This document shows, one piece after another, positions 43,944 to 53,411 of a stretch of 64,000 nucleotides of DNA (its first letter is position 1; each line of letters opens with the position of its first letter). The notes below the pieces were generated by a model. That model saw only the letters and a list, made by a program, of their open reading frames with translations, made no database searches and was not told the DNA's origin. Source of the stretch: Heyndrickxia coagulans 36D1 (GTDB lineage: Bacteria > Bacillota > Bacilli > Bacillales > Bacillaceae_C). The translations under genes were made by a program, and so were the position numbers. The stretch covers positions 1,054,001-1,118,000 of the forward strand of contig NC_016023.1 of assembly GCF_000169195.2 (NCBI RefSeq). Direction: 5' to 3'.

Positions 43944-44143
43944 TCCAAAAACTCACTGATATTATAACATTTCTCCATGACCGCTGGAATTTCCTGCTTG
44001 CGCAAAAAAATCTCTTCAACATCTAATGGAATCCAGGCAATACCAATAGTGTCAAAGACTTGCCCGTTTTAACAATTTGTCGTCGATCCCCCGGGTTTTC
44101 TACGCTAATGGAGGTCGACGACATTTTTGACGAGCATCTTATT
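43944..44143 (-). promoter_or_regulatory. CRISPR leader
   Basis: On the minus strand an extended -10 (TGTTATAAT, TATAAT at 43961-43966) lies about 10 bp before the first repeat's transcription start. Farther up, GTCGTCGACC (44116-44125) faces GATCGACGAC (44079-44088) around a CCCGGGGG block, a pattern I associate with leaders of this repeat type. A 46-codon open frame with no start (FDTIGIAWIPLDVEEIFLRK and on) runs into the first repeat and may be a gene relic. Confidence 0.65.
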
Positions 44144-44281
44144 TAGGGCTTACTGAACGAATCAGATTTTGGCTTGTATCCGATTTGCCAGTAAATGCTG
44201 TTTCAATATTATAGAAGAATCCATCTGCGAAAATGCTAGATTCGCCTTCTTTTACGTTAAATCAGCTATGGAGCGCTTGCG
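44144..44281 (+). mobile_element. MITE copy 4, right end missing
   Basis: Begins TTTAGGGCTTACTGAACGA, then GATTTTGGCTTGTATCC (closest of all copies to the IS5-like terminal region), AGAAGAATCCATCTGCGAAA and AAATCAGCTATGGAGCGC. It stops at the 3' end of the adjacent gene. Confidence 0.75.
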
Positions 44282-45340
44282 TTAAACCCTCTCCGCCACT
44301 TCCACCGCGTGCCGGATCAGGCTGCGGACGACGTTGCCGAAATGGGCGAAACGCCGGTCTTGTGTCTGGCCGCGCTTGTAACGGTAGTAGATTTGCTGGC
44401 AAATGCCGGCAAGCTTAAAGTAACCGAAAATCAAGTAGTAATCGATGTTCGAGACGTCGCGTCCGCTTTTTTTCGCATAAGCTTCGACAAACTCGCGGCG
44501 CGTCATGAAGCCGTCCAGCGTCGTGACGGACGGTTCGCCGAGCCCATTTTTGATCAAATCCGGGTCATCTTTTTCCGTCCAGTAGCTGAGAGCAGCGCCG
44601 AGATCTGCGAGCGGGTCGCCGATGGTTGCCATTTCCCAGTCGAACAGGCCGGTCATTTCCGAAAAATCTTCATTAAACATCGCGTTATTCAGCTTATAAT
44701 CATAATGAATCACGGCTGCACCTTGTTGCGGCGGAATATGGTCACGCAAATAATGGATGAGCGGCTCCGCTTCCGGAATTTCATCCGTCTTCGCACGCAG
44801 ATAGCGCTCAATCCAGCCGTTCACCTGGCGTTCGAGAAAACCGGCCGGCTTTGACATGGAAAGGAGCTCTGTCTCTTCATACGGGATCGCATGCAGCTCC
44901 ACAAGCCTGTCAACCATGATACTGGAAATCCGCCGGCACGTTTCCTTTTTCGGCTCCACTCCCGGCGGAAAAGCGGTATCGAGCACAATGCCATGCTTTC
45001 TTTCCATAAGAAAAAACGGAGCGCCGATCACAAACGGGTCCTCTTCGAAAAGCAACACTTCCGGAGCCGGTGCGAAAAACGGCCGGAGCGCCTTCAGCAC
45101 ACGGAATTCACGCCCCATGTCATGCGCTTTCGGGGCAACCGGGCCAAGCGGCGGGCGCCGAAGCACCGCTTCCCACGAACTTGCTTTTAATTGATAGGTC
45201 AAATTCGAACGGCCTGCTGAAAATTGTGCAACTTCAAGCGGTGCATCCGGCATTTGCGGAAGCTTCTCGCGCAAATATTGCTGCAGTCTGGTTAAGTCCA
45301 GTTCTTCCCCTTTGCGGACCGGAATAGTGTCTGAATTCAT
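44282..45340 (-). CDS. Phosphotransferase-family (APH/ACAD10-like) protein
   Basis: 352 residues of the aminoglycoside-phosphotransferase/choline-kinase fold, in the subgroup linked to acyl-CoA dehydrogenases (N-terminal part of eukaryotic ACAD10/11). Visible: FSAGRSNLTYQL (nucleotide loop), HGIVLDTAFPPG, the Brenner motif VIHYDYKLNNAMF and GLFDWEMATIGDPLADLG. Such proteins phosphorylate hydroxy-acids or hydroxyacyl-CoA as part of fatty-acid degradation. GGGGAGAGG precedes the ATG. Last gene of the six-gene acyl-CoA operon. Confidence 0.88.
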   Translation of the reverse strand: MNSDTIPVRKGEELDLTRLQQYLREKLPQMPDAPLEVAQFSAGRSNLTYQLKASSWEAVLRRPPLGPVAPKAHDMGREFRVLKALRPFFAPAPEVLLFEEDPFVIGAPFFLMERKHGIVLDTAFPPGVEPKKETCRRISSIMVDRLVELHAIPYEETELLSMSKPAGFLERQVNGWIERYLRAKTDEIPEAEPLIHYLRDHIPPQQGAAVIHYDYKLNNAMFNEDFSEMTGLFDWEMATIGDPLADLGAALSYWTEKDDPDLIKNGLGEPSVTTLDGFMTRREFVEAYAKKSGRDVSNIDYYLIFGYFKLAGICQQIYYRYKRGQTQDRRFAHFGNVVRSLIRHAVEVAERV

Positions 45341-45382
45341 TTTCCTCTCCCCTTTGTGTCCCGTAATAGGCAGGCCGTTTTT

Positions 45383-45787
45383 TCACATCACCGGCTGCAA
45401 ATGCTTTTCCAGGATGCCCCTTATATCATCCGGAATCGGGCGTGATTGCTGATTATCAAAGTCAAAAAAGACGACAACTGCTTTCCCCTTTGCGATCAAA
45501 CGGCCGGTTTCTGCATCCAGCATTTCATGGGCCAGTTCACAGCTCGTATTGCCGAGCTTTGCCACGCCGGTCCGGATCGTGAGTTCTTCATTATAGAACG
45601 CCTGGCTGATAAAATCGCATTTTACTGAAGCTAGAATAATATTGAAATCTTTTATTTCCACGCTTGCACCGATGCTTTCAAAAAATTTCAACCGGGCGTC
45701 TTCCAGGTAGATGAAGTAACTGGTGTTGTTAATATGGCCGATTGCATCTGTTTCGCAAAAGCGTGTCCGCAATTTCAATTCATGCAA
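45383..45787 (-). CDS. 4-hydroxybenzoyl-CoA thioesterase-family (hotdog) protein
   Basis: 134-residue single hotdog domain. The catalytic-type N-terminus is RTRFCETDAIGHINNTSYF, with the Asp in the usual D-x-x-G-H-x-N context, and VKCDFISQAFYNEELTIRT in the middle. Hydrolyses acyl-CoA, probably releasing CoA or clearing dead-end intermediates in this operon. GGGAGG is 7 nt before TTG 45787; the longer frame to 45880 lacks similarity, so the TTG is preferred. Confidence 0.85.
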   Translation of the reverse strand: MHELKLRTRFCETDAIGHINNTSYFIYLEDARLKFFESIGASVEIKDFNIILASVKCDFISQAFYNEELTIRTGVAKLGNTSCELAHEMLDAETGRLIAKGKAVVVFFDFDNQQSRPIPDDIRGILEKHLQPVM

Positions 45788-46002
45788 ACAAATCCCTCCC
45801 TTTCGCTTGAACACCATTACCGCAGCTGTATGGTTTTGCACCTTGCAAGGCCCTGACCATGAATGATCCGCTGCTGCCACCCCTTCTTTTCACAAGGCTA
45901 TTTCCTGACGCAGCCGCCGTAACGTATGCACTTTTCATGCAGCCCTGCTGCCACCCACCCGGCTTGATCTCAAAACATCCCCATTTCGGTAGCCATATGG
46001 CT

Positions 46003-46566
46003 CTACGCTTTTTCAATCCCGTGCAGGACGATGTCCATGAACAGTTCTGCCACTTCTGCCGCTGATTTCCGGCCTTCCGGTTGAAACCACTGGTAGCTCC
46101 AGTTCACCATGCCGAGAATGGCAAAGGAAGTAAGATTCGCGTCCAGATGCCCCGCAAACTCGCCGATCTCAATGCCTTCCCGGATCAGCTTTTCAACCCC
46201 GAGGCGGAAAGCTTCGCGTTTTTGTAAAATCAGTTCGAGCTTTTCACCGCTTAAATTTTTGATCTCACGGAAAAAGATAAGGGCTTTTGCTTTTTCCGTT
46301 TTGATGCTTTCAAGTAGCATCAGGACAAGCGCATGCAGTTTTGCCTTGCACGATCCGTTTTCCGAAAGGATGGCCTTCTGCTTTTCCAAAAGTTTCGTAA
46401 TATAGTCCATATGAATGTCCATCAAAAGTTGTTCTTTGCTGGAAAAATAATAGTAAAACGTGCCTTTTGTCGCGCCGATGCTGTCAACGATATCCTGAAT
46501 GGATGTTTCCGTGAAGCCTTTTTGTTCAAACAAGCGTATGCTGTGTTCCGTAATCTTCGCTTTCAT
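46003..46566 (-). CDS. TetR/AcrR-family regulator of the acyl-CoA operon
   Basis: 187 residues. Helix-turn-helix TSIQDIVDSIGATKGTFYYYF, followed by a ligand domain similar to FadR (YsiA)-type repressors, which release DNA when they bind long-chain acyl-CoA. GAGAGG is 6-7 nt before ATG 46566. It sits inside the operon between the acyl-CoA ligase and the thioesterase. The perfect palindrome ACTAACCGGTTAGT at the operon promoter is the likely binding site. Confidence 0.88.
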   Translation of the reverse strand: MKAKITEHSIRLFEQKGFTETSIQDIVDSIGATKGTFYYYFSSKEQLLMDIHMDYITKLLEKQKAILSENGSCKAKLHALVLMLLESIKTEKAKALIFFREIKNLSGEKLELILQKREAFRLGVEKLIREGIEIGEFAGHLDANLTSFAILGMVNWSYQWFQPEGRKSAAEVAELFMDIVLHGIEKA

Positions 46567-46634
46567 GCCGGTCCTCTCCATCTATTACTATATTAAGAAA
46601 ATTATATCACATACCCGGCTTCACGTTCCTGCTT

Positions 46635-48248
46635 TTACTCGCGCACTTTCCTTTCTTCATCGCGCAGCTTGCGGCGCAAAATTTTCCCGACATTTGTCTT
46701 CGGCAACGCATCACGGAACTCTATGATCTTCGGGCGTTTATACGGGGCGAGATGGGCGCTTGCATATTCGATCAGTGCTTCTTCCGTCATTTTCTGCCCT
46801 TCTTTTAACACGACAAATGCCTTGACCGTCTCACCCCGGTATGGATCCGGCACACCGATTACCACTGCTTCCTGGACGGCGGGATGCGCATACAGCACCT
46901 CCTCGACATCGCGCGGATATACGTTATAGCCGCTTGCAATGATCATATCTTTTTTGCGGTCAACAATATAAGCGTACCCTTCCTCATCCATCGTCGCGAT
47001 ATCGCCGGTGTACAGCCAGCCGTCCCGGAGTGCTTCCGCCGTTTCTTCCGGCATGTTCCAGTACCCCTTCATTACTTGCGGACCTTTTACAATCAGCTCC
47101 CCCGTCTCGCCCGGCTTCAGTTCTTCCGTGCCGGTTGCAACATCGACGATTTTATAATCTGTTGATGGAATCGCGATCCCGATGCTGCCCGGCTTGCGTT
47201 TACCGAAAACCGGATTGCAGTGTGTCACCGGGGAAGCTTCCGAAAGGCCGTACCCCTCGACAATGACGCTCCCCGTTTTTTCTTCAAACTGACGCAAAAG
47301 CCCGAGCGGCATCGGTGCACTCCCGCTGTTGCAGGTCTTAATGGAATCCAGCCCGTACTCCATCGCTTTCGGGTGGTTCGTGATGGCGACATACATCGTC
47401 GGCACACCCGGAAAATAGGTCGGCTGCGTTTCCTTGATGGTCTTGAGTACTTCTTCAAGATCAAAACGCGGCAGCATGACCGATTCCGAACCGGTGTAGA
47501 TCGCATAATTCATGGCGCATGTCATGCCAAATACGTGAAAAAGCGGGATAACGGTCAAAATCCGTTCTTTTCCCGGCCCCATGACCGGTTTGAAAAATTC
47601 ATATGTTTGCACCAGATTGGCAAGAAGGTTCCGGTGGGTCAGCATCGCCCCTTTTGACCGGCCGGTGGTACCGCCCGTGTACTGGAGCACGGCAATATCC
47701 TCCCAGGGGTCGAGCGCAGGAGGGTTGTAATCCGTTCCTGCCTGTAACAAGGCATCAAAGGGTTCGGCCTCATCCAAGGGGCCGGCCGCCGGTTTAAAAC
47801 CGGCTATGACTACATTTTTCAGCGATGTTTCCGGGCGGACGGCCTGCACTTTCGGGTACAAATCATCCAGGACAATGATCGTTTCGGCGCCCGAGTCATT
47901 TAATATATGCCTGATTTCCGGTTCAACGAGCATCGGATTGATCTGGACAACCATCGCACCTGCCATAAGCGCACCGTAATAGGACACGACATAGTGCGGG
48001 CAGTTCGGCAGCATGACCGCCACCCTGCTGCCTTTTTGCACGCCTCTTTTCTGAAGGGAGGAGGCAAAGGCAAGCGATGCTTTGTAAAGTTCCGCATAGG
48101 GCGTCTTTCTGCCGTAAAAAGAGAGGGCAGTCCGGTCCGGGTACTTTTCGGCTGCAGTTGCAAGTATTTGATACAGCGGAATATCCAGCACTTCAATTTC
48201 TTTGGGAATCTCATCGGTATAGACAGCATGCCACACTTTGTTTTCCAT
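46635..48248 (-). CDS. lcfA: Long-chain fatty-acid CoA ligase
   Basis: 537 residues of the ANL superfamily. VLQYTGGTTGRSKGAMLTHR, YGLSEASPVTHCNP, WLYTGDIATMDEEGYAYIVD, KKDMIIASGYNVYPRDVEEV and the final LPKTNVGKILRRKLRDEE with the catalytic Lys. Resembles Bacillus LcfA, which activates long-chain fatty acids for beta-oxidation. Ribosome site GGGGG is 5-8 nt before the ATG. Third gene of the operon and different from the synthetase at 23.4 kb. Confidence 0.93.
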   Translation of the reverse strand: MENKVWHAVYTDEIPKEIEVLDIPLYQILATAAEKYPDRTALSFYGRKTPYAELYKASLAFASSLQKRGVQKGSRVAVMLPNCPHYVVSYYGALMAGAMVVQINPMLVEPEIRHILNDSGAETIIVLDDLYPKVQAVRPETSLKNVVIAGFKPAAGPLDEAEPFDALLQAGTDYNPPALDPWEDIAVLQYTGGTTGRSKGAMLTHRNLLANLVQTYEFFKPVMGPGKERILTVIPLFHVFGMTCAMNYAIYTGSESVMLPRFDLEEVLKTIKETQPTYFPGVPTMYVAITNHPKAMEYGLDSIKTCNSGSAPMPLGLLRQFEEKTGSVIVEGYGLSEASPVTHCNPVFGKRKPGSIGIAIPSTDYKIVDVATGTEELKPGETGELIVKGPQVMKGYWNMPEETAEALRDGWLYTGDIATMDEEGYAYIVDRKKDMIIASGYNVYPRDVEEVLYAHPAVQEAVVIGVPDPYRGETVKAFVVLKEGQKMTEEALIEYASAHLAPYKRPKIIEFRDALPKTNVGKILRRKLRDEERKVRE

Positions 48249-48318
48249 TCCAAATCCCCCTTGTTTTTATTGCCAAATGGACTGCTTAACCATCATCCAC
48301 CCGCCCGGCTTGCCGGTT

Positions 48319-49092
48319 TTAAAGCACGTGCATGCCGCCATCAACGAGCAGCACATCCCCCGTCACGTAGTCCGAGGCTGCCGATGCCAAAAAAACAGCT
48401 GCACCTTTTAAATCCTGGTCATTGCCGAACCGGCCGAGCGGCGTTGCTTCCAATATTGGGTTTTTGCCGCGTTCGATGATCACTTTGGCCATTTTTGTCG
48501 GGAAAAAGCCCGGCGCAATTGCGTTCACATGGATGCCGTACCTGCCCCATTTGGCAGCGAGATCTTTTGTAAACGTGATGACCGCCCCTTTGCTTGTGTT
48601 GTAACCGATCGTATCCATGATGCGCGGATCGACGCCGCCAAGCCCGGCAATGGAAGCAATATTGATAATCTTGCCGTGCCCCTGCTTGATCATGGCTTTT
48701 CCGGCTGCCTGGCTCATATGGAAAGTGCCGGTCACATTCGTGCTGATCACTTTTTCCCACGCCTCAACCGGCATATCCTCGGCAGGCGCCCCCCAGGTCG
48801 CGCCGGAATTATTGACGAGGATGTCGATTTTGCCAAACTGTTTTACGGTTTCCGCGACTACTTCATCAACCTGGGTGCGATTTGTAATGTCACACTCCAT
48901 TGCAAGCGCTCTCACCCCGAGCGATTCGATGCGTGCAGCCGCTTCTTCGCATGCCGCTTTTTTTCTGGAGCAGAGCACGACATCCGCCCCCGCTTCCGCA
49001 AATGCCCGCGCGATTTGTTCACCGAGCCCCCTACCGCCGCCTGTCACGATGGCGGTTTTTCCTTTTAAACTAAACAGTTCTAACACGTTCAT
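48319..49092 (-). CDS. Short-chain dehydrogenase/reductase
   Basis: 257-residue classical [23 protein letters not shown]-type cofactor loop ([18 protein letters not shown]), NNSGATW, active-site Ser/Tyr/Lys in IASIAGLGG and [10 protein letters not shown], and [10 protein letters not shown] at the end. Probably oxidises or reduces a hydroxyacyl or 3-ketoacyl intermediate. Its start overlaps the upstream acyl-CoA dehydrogenase gene by 23 bp, so translation is likely coupled. Confidence 0.92.
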   Translation of the reverse strand: MNVLELFSLKGKTAIVTGGGRGLGEQIARAFAEAGADVVLCSRKKAACEEAAARIESLGVRALAMECDITNRTQVDEVVAETVKQFGKIDILVNNSGATWGAPAEDMPVEAWEKVISTNVTGTFHMSQAAGKAMIKQGHGKIINIASIAGLGGVDPRIMDTIGYNTSKGAVITFTKDLAAKWGRYGIHVNAIAPGFFPTKMAKVIIERGKNPILEATPLGRFGNDQDLKGAAVFLASAASDYVTGDVLLVDGGMHVL

Positions 49093-50323
49093 CGGCCGAT
49101 CCCCTTTCCTGGTATGGTTTTATCTCAAGCCTTGCAATCTGGTCGAGGTGGACTTCATCCGGGCCGTCTGCAAGCCGCAATGTGCGCGCGTTGGCCCACA
49201 GCCGGGCGAGCGGAAAATCGTCCGAAACGCCGGCGCCGCCGAACGCTTGGATGGCACGGTCGATCACAGCAAGCGCCATCCGCGGTGCCACTGCTTTAAT
49301 CATTGCAATTTCCTTTCTCGCCACTTTATTGCCGACCGTGTCCATCCTATACGCTGCTTTCAATGTCAGAAGCCGTGCCTGCTCGATTTCAATACGCGAC
49401 TCGGCCACCCACTGCCGGATGACACCCTGTTCGGCGAGTGGCTTTCCAAACGGCGCACGGTTTTGTATGCGCTTGCATAAAAGTTCAAGCGCACGCTCTG
49501 CAGCTCCAATCAGCCGCATACAGTGATGGATTCTGCCCGGCCCAAGCCGCCCTTGCGCAATCGCAAACCCTTTTCCTTCCCCCCAAATGATATTTTCAGC
49601 CGGCACCCGCACGTTTTCGTATGTAATTTCCGCATGGCCGTGCGGGGCATCATCATAACCGAAAACCGGGAGCATCCGCTCAATCTTCACGCCTGGTGTA
49701 TCGAGCGGTACGAGAATCATAGACTGCTGTTCGTGCCGCGGTGCATCCGGATTGGTTTTTCCCATGACAATCGCAATTTTGCACCTCGGGTCGCCGGCGC
49801 CTGATGACCACCATTTCCGCCCGTTCACAATATATTCATCACCGTCACGTACAATGCTGCATGAAATATTGGTCGCATCACTTGAAGCAGTATCCGGCTC
49901 TGTCATAGAAAAACACGAACGGATCTCGCCGTTTAAAAGCGGTTTTAGCCATTTTTCTTTCTGCTCATCACTTCCGTACCGGGCAAGCACTTCCATATTT
50001 CCGGTATCGGGTGCATTGCAGTTGAATACTTCGGGGGCGATGATGGATCTTCCCATGATTTCACAAAGCGGGGCATACTCGAGGTTCGAAAGCCCGGCCC
50101 CGTATTCATTGTCCGGCAAAAACAAATTCCAAAGCCCTTCCTGCTTTGCTTTTGCCTTCAATTCTTCCATAATCGGCGGAACAGCAGCCCACCGTGTTTC
50201 CTGTGCATTCAGTTGTTCCTCAAAGATCTTTTCACCCGGATAGACGTTTTCTTCCATAAAACGCTCAAGCTTTGAAATCAGTGCCTTCACTTTTGGTGAG
50301 TAATCAAAATCCATATGATTCAT
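49070..50323 (-). CDS. Acyl-CoA dehydrogenase family protein (ACAD10/11-like)
   Basis: 417-residue FAD-dependent acyl-CoA dehydrogenase. [17 protein letters not shown] and [18 protein letters not shown] for FAD binding, [40 protein letters not shown] and [19 protein letters not shown] at the end. The longer form and the pairing with a phosphotransferase point to the ACAD10/11 group rather than the simple short-chain enzymes. First gene of the operon, preceded by GGGGAGGGG and by a promoter with a palindromic operator. Confidence 0.93.
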   Translation of the reverse strand: MNHMDFDYSPKVKALISKLERFMEENVYPGEKIFEEQLNAQETRWAAVPPIMEELKAKAKQEGLWNLFLPDNEYGAGLSNLEYAPLCEIMGRSIIAPEVFNCNAPDTGNMEVLARYGSDEQKEKWLKPLLNGEIRSCFSMTEPDTASSDATNISCSIVRDGDEYIVNGRKWWSSGAGDPRCKIAIVMGKTNPDAPRHEQQSMILVPLDTPGVKIERMLPVFGYDDAPHGHAEITYENVRVPAENIIWGEGKGFAIAQGRLGPGRIHHCMRLIGAAERALELLCKRIQNRAPFGKPLAEQGVIRQWVAESRIEIEQARLLTLKAAYRMDTVGNKVARKEIAMIKAVAPRMALAVIDRAIQAFGGAGVSDDFPLARLWANARTLRLADGPDEVHLDQIARLEIKPYQERGSADERVRTV

Positions 50324-50336
50324 CCCCTCCCCGTTG

Positions 50337-50389
50337 ACTAACCGGTTAGTATGTTAATTTCATTATAAACAATCATTCGAAAATTTCAA
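50337..50389 (-). promoter_or_regulatory. Promoter and TetR operator of the acyl-CoA operon
   Basis: TTGAAA (50384-50389), 16 bp, TATAAT (50362-50367) on the minus strand. ACTAACCGGTTAGT (50337-50350) is a perfect 14-bp palindrome 11 bp downstream of the -10, where a repressor would block transcription. Confidence 0.82.
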
Positions 50390-50445
50390 TAAAAAAATAA
50401 GCCGAATTTCCTCGATTTGTGTTGAATCTTCCCGGTAAAAAATAA

Positions 50446-50475
50446 AAAAAGCGGGAAACAAATCTCCCGCTTTTT
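50446..50475 (-). terminator. Terminator of the V4R-STAS gene
   Basis: AAAAAGCGGGA / TCCCGCTTTTT, with a longer T tract on the minus strand. Confidence 0.88.
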
Positions 50476-50501
50476 GAAACAGATTTTTCAGGCCTTGCCA
50501 A

Positions 50502-51521
50502 TCAGAGTATTTTCCTCCCCAATTGTCCGAGCGCATAGTGGATGCTGTGCTGCAACGTCTGGAAGCAGTCAAACTGGCTGAAATCAAGCCCGGAAGAAGA
50601 AATGGTCATGCTCATGGACGGCGATATACCGACAAGGATCGTTTGCGTGCCGATTAAGGAAGATGCTTTTCCGATATTTTCAATAAACTGGATGCTGTGC
50701 GGATCGTCTTCCACATCGAGTGCCGTTAAATCAAGCACCAAATACTTTGCTTTGTACTGCGGCAAATTTTTCAATGTTTTTTCTACCAGCTCTTCGGCAC
50801 GTTCATCGTCATATTTCCCGATTAAAGGCACGACGACAATGCCGTCTAAAATCGGAATAATCGGTGAGGACAGCTGCTTGATGAGTTCTTTCAGCTCCCG
50901 CGTCTTATCTTCGACGAGCGCCTCCAGCTGAATAATCTGCTCAGCTTCTTTTTTCCGCGCCAGCTGGTGAATATTATGTGACACCGTGATATCCGACGGG
51001 AAATACTCAATGATCGTGGAGTCGTGGCCTTCGATCTGATACCGGACGACTTTATACCATATATTTGTATGGAACAGTCCGGTAAAAATACCAGCGTAGT
51101 GGGCAGGCAGAAAATTGCTGCCCGTTTTCTTTCCCTGGGCCACATTGATTTTATGCTCCCAGCTGTCTTTCAGCTCAATCGTCAACGTCTTCTGATCAAA
51201 GTTCATGTCTTTCATCACGGCTCTTCCCCAGCCCGCTGATGCGTAAGTAGTGGTAATGAGTTCAGACGCCTTTTTCACATCGAAATCTTTGATTTTATTA
51301 AAATAATCGGCAACGAGCAATCCCTGACGGAAACCCGCTGTTTCAAAGACAACATTGGATGCTTCTTCCCCGGATATTTCTTCAATTGTAGTAAACAGAT
51401 CGCGCATCGCGGTTGGAATCCAGAAAAGGACCGCATCCTCCCCTTCGAAAATGAATCTTCCTTTTTCCAATTCCCATTCAAATTGAAGACCGCCCACATG
51501 TATATTCGGATGTTCGCTCAC
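50502..51521 (-). CDS. V4R-like sensor fused to a STAS domain (RsbR-related)
   Basis: 339 residues. Residues about 30-180 look like a V4R (4-vinyl reductase) small-molecule domain, with AHYAGIFTGLFHTNIWYKVV and IIEYFPSD at its end. A helical linker (190-215) leads to a STAS domain (219-335): IIPILDGIVVVPLIGKYDD and YLVLDLTALDVEDD. RsbR-type stressosome proteins have a phosphorylatable Thr in the VDT position; here it is Asp (272-273). GTG start with GAGGGG upstream. Probably a sensor acting on the stressosome or a related partner switch. No rsb genes are in view. Confidence 0.78.
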   Translation of the reverse strand: MSEHPNIHVGGLQFEWELEKGRFIFEGEDAVLFWIPTAMRDLFTTIEEISGEEASNVVFETAGFRQGLLVADYFNKIKDFDVKKASELITTTYASAGWGRAVMKDMNFDQKTLTIELKDSWEHKINVAQGKKTGSNFLPAHYAGIFTGLFHTNIWYKVVRYQIEGHDSTIIEYFPSDITVSHNIHQLARKKEAEQIIQLEALVEDKTRELKELIKQLSSPIIPILDGIVVVPLIGKYDDERAEELVEKTLKNLPQYKAKYLVLDLTALDVEDDPHSIQFIENIGKASSLIGTQTILVGISPSMSMTISSSGLDFSQFDCFQTLQHSIHYALGQLGRKIL

Positions 51522-51683
51522 AGAATATCCCCTCTATTATGTACAATAAATTGTATTCTTATTATACCGGTTCAGTTTTCTTGCGTCTATTGATACGAGT
51601 TTTGTAATGTGACAAAATTCGCGTGCTTGCAGGAAAATGTGCTCACACACCAGGGCCTTACTTTCAAAGAAATTTGCTTATAC

Positions 51684-51708
51684 GAAAAAAAGGCGGGATC
51701 ACCCCGCC
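51684..51708 (-). terminator. Terminator of the YebC-family gene
   Basis: GGCGGG/CCCGCC stem with TTTTTTT following on the minus strand. Confidence 0.85.
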
Positions 51709-51719
51709 GTCCATCTTAA

Positions 51720-52439
51720 TTAATCATCTAAATTGACATTATGGTAAATTTGCTGGACATCTTCCAGGTCTTCCAGCACATCAATCAGTTTTTCGAATTT
51801 CTCCCGGTCCTCATCCGGTAATGTGACTTCGTTTTGCGGCAACATTGTCAGTTCGGCAACGGTAAATTCCGTAATGCCGGCATTTTCAAAAGCTTCCTGA
51901 ACCGCATGAAACTGGTCCGGTTCCGCGTAAACAATAACGGCACCGTCTTCTTCAAAGACATCGCGGACATCAATATCAGCTTCAAGCAAAAGTTCCAGCA
52001 CTTCATCCGCTGTTTTCCCTTCAATGCCAAAGACTGCCGTTTTATCAAACATATACGCGACTGAACCGCTCACCCCCATATTGCCGCCGTTTTTCCCGAA
52101 AGCGGCGCGCACTTCGGAGGCGGTCCGGTTGACATTGTTCGTTAACGTATCGACAATGATCATCGAGCCGCCCGGGCCGAAGCCTTCATAACGCAGCTCG
52201 TCATAGTTTTCATCAGCGCCGCCTTTTGCTTTTTCAATCGCGCGGTCAATGATCGCTTTCGGCACGCTGTATGTTTTGGCACGCTCGAGCACCATTTTTA
52301 ATGCGCTGTTTGCCACCGGATCCGGCACACCCTGTTTCGCAGCAACATAGATTTCGCGGCCGAATTTCGCATAAATGCGGCTCGTATTGGCATCCCTTGC
52401 TGCTTTTTTATCTTTTATATTATTCCATTTGCGTCCCAC
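51720..52439 (-). CDS. YebC/PmpR-family protein
   Basis: 239 residues of the YebC/TACO1 family: [20 protein letters not shown] at the start, [19 protein letters not shown] in the middle, [18 protein letters not shown]. The three-domain layout and length are standard. The family has been linked to transcription control and, more recently, to relief of ribosome stalling at proline-rich stretches. GTG 52439 is chosen because homologues begin at MGRKW; an in-frame start three codons earlier is possible. Confidence 0.92.
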   Translation of the reverse strand: MGRKWNNIKDKKAARDANTSRIYAKFGREIYVAAKQGVPDPVANSALKMVLERAKTYSVPKAIIDRAIEKAKGGADENYDELRYEGFGPGGSMIIVDTLTNNVNRTASEVRAAFGKNGGNMGVSGSVAYMFDKTAVFGIEGKTADEVLELLLEADIDVRDVFEEDGAVIVYAEPDQFHAVQEAFENAGITEFTVAELTMLPQNEVTLPDEDREKFEKLIDVLEDLEDVQQIYHNVNLDD

Positions 52440-52823
52440 GGGGATCACTCACTTTCAACAAAAATTCGAATGCTTCCGTACTTGCCCATTGTTGAATTAT
52501 ACACCAAAAGCTTTCCGGTGGGGGAAAATAATTGAAAAAACATCCCGGTTGGATAGCCGGGATTCATGATGTGCCAATTTTTTCTTCCTTTTCGCCGGTG
52601 TCCCGGATGATCTTTCCGCAGTTTTGCCATTTTTCATTGGTTTTTGGAAAATGGCTGGTTTTTCAGATCCGCTTTCCATTGATTTTTGGTTCCGCTTTAT
52701 TTCCTCAAGCCATTTCTATTTCGCCGGTTTCTTGAAAACCGCAGATTTTTTTAAAATTCCACCATTCTTAAAGGTCCAGAAACACAGGGCTCCACACGCA
52801 TGCGGCATGCTGGTTTTTGTTTC
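52440..52823. other. Non-coding gap with a hairpin
   Basis: ATCCCGG faces CCGGGAT at about 52543-52564. The rest is T-rich with loosely repeated GGTTTTTGG-type stretches and no supported ORF. Confidence 0.45.
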
Positions 52824-53411
52824 TCACTTTCGTTTCGTTCGTATCCCGGACCCTGTTGCCACAACCAGGCCGCCGAGCACATCTGCAATCAAATCGGTCA
52901 TCGTATCCTTGTTTCCTCCGCCCTGCAAAGTAGTGCCAAAAAATTGGTCACCCGAAAACTCATAGATCTCCCACATTACACCGCCAAGCGCGGCAAACCC
53001 AAGCACAAATAAAAATACAAACCATGCGGAGATCGCCTTGCCCGCATCCCGGTGCACAAGCCGTTCATAAAGTGCGATCGCGGCAAATCCAAGAAGAAGG
53101 CCACTCACGAAATGCAGGAAGGTGTCCCACCAGCCTAAGCCGTACCAGCCGCGGATCGATCCGAAATATTGGGAGCCGGTTAAAAAAAGAAAATAAGAAA
53201 TGACAAGGGGCAGGTGAAACCGAAGGCGCGGAACCCACGAAAGGATAAGCGGAATTGCACCCGAGATCACCCCGCCCGCAGCGACTGCAGCCTTCCAGGA
53301 CGCGCCGGCCGTATATTGCATGGCGCACAAAACGGCCATCCACAGTACATAAACCAAGCTGATTCCAAACACAATTTTCCGGTCCATATTCCCACTTTCT
53401 TTCTTATACAT
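52824..53411 (-). CDS. Six-helix membrane protein, paralogue of the next gene
   Basis: 195 residues, about six helices. Key conserved parts: GSIRGWYGLGWWDTFLHFVSG, MWEIYEFSGDQFFG and LQGGGNKDTMTDLIADVLGG. These three blocks recur in the neighbour, so the two are tandem paralogues of an uncharacterised membrane family (YjdF/DUF2238-like in feel). ATG 53411 overlaps the upstream stop and has AGGA 6-7 nt before it; ATG 53387 is a second option. His and Asp in the HF and DTMTDL motifs could bind a metal. Confidence 0.75.
   Translation of the reverse strand: MYKKESGNMDRKIVFGISLVYVLWMAVLCAMQYTAGASWKAAVAAGGVISGAIPLILSWVPRLRFHLPLVISYFLFLTGSQYFGSIRGWYGLGWWDTFLHFVSGLLLGFAAIALYERLVHRDAGKAISAWFVFLFVLGFAALGGVMWEIYEFSGDQFFGTTLQGGGNKDTMTDLIADVLGGLVVATGSGIRTKRK

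Noticed and set aside
42000-44140. cas genes near the CRISPR array
   Set aside because: Both flanks were read in all frames; only transposon fragments, a leader and metabolic genes are present.
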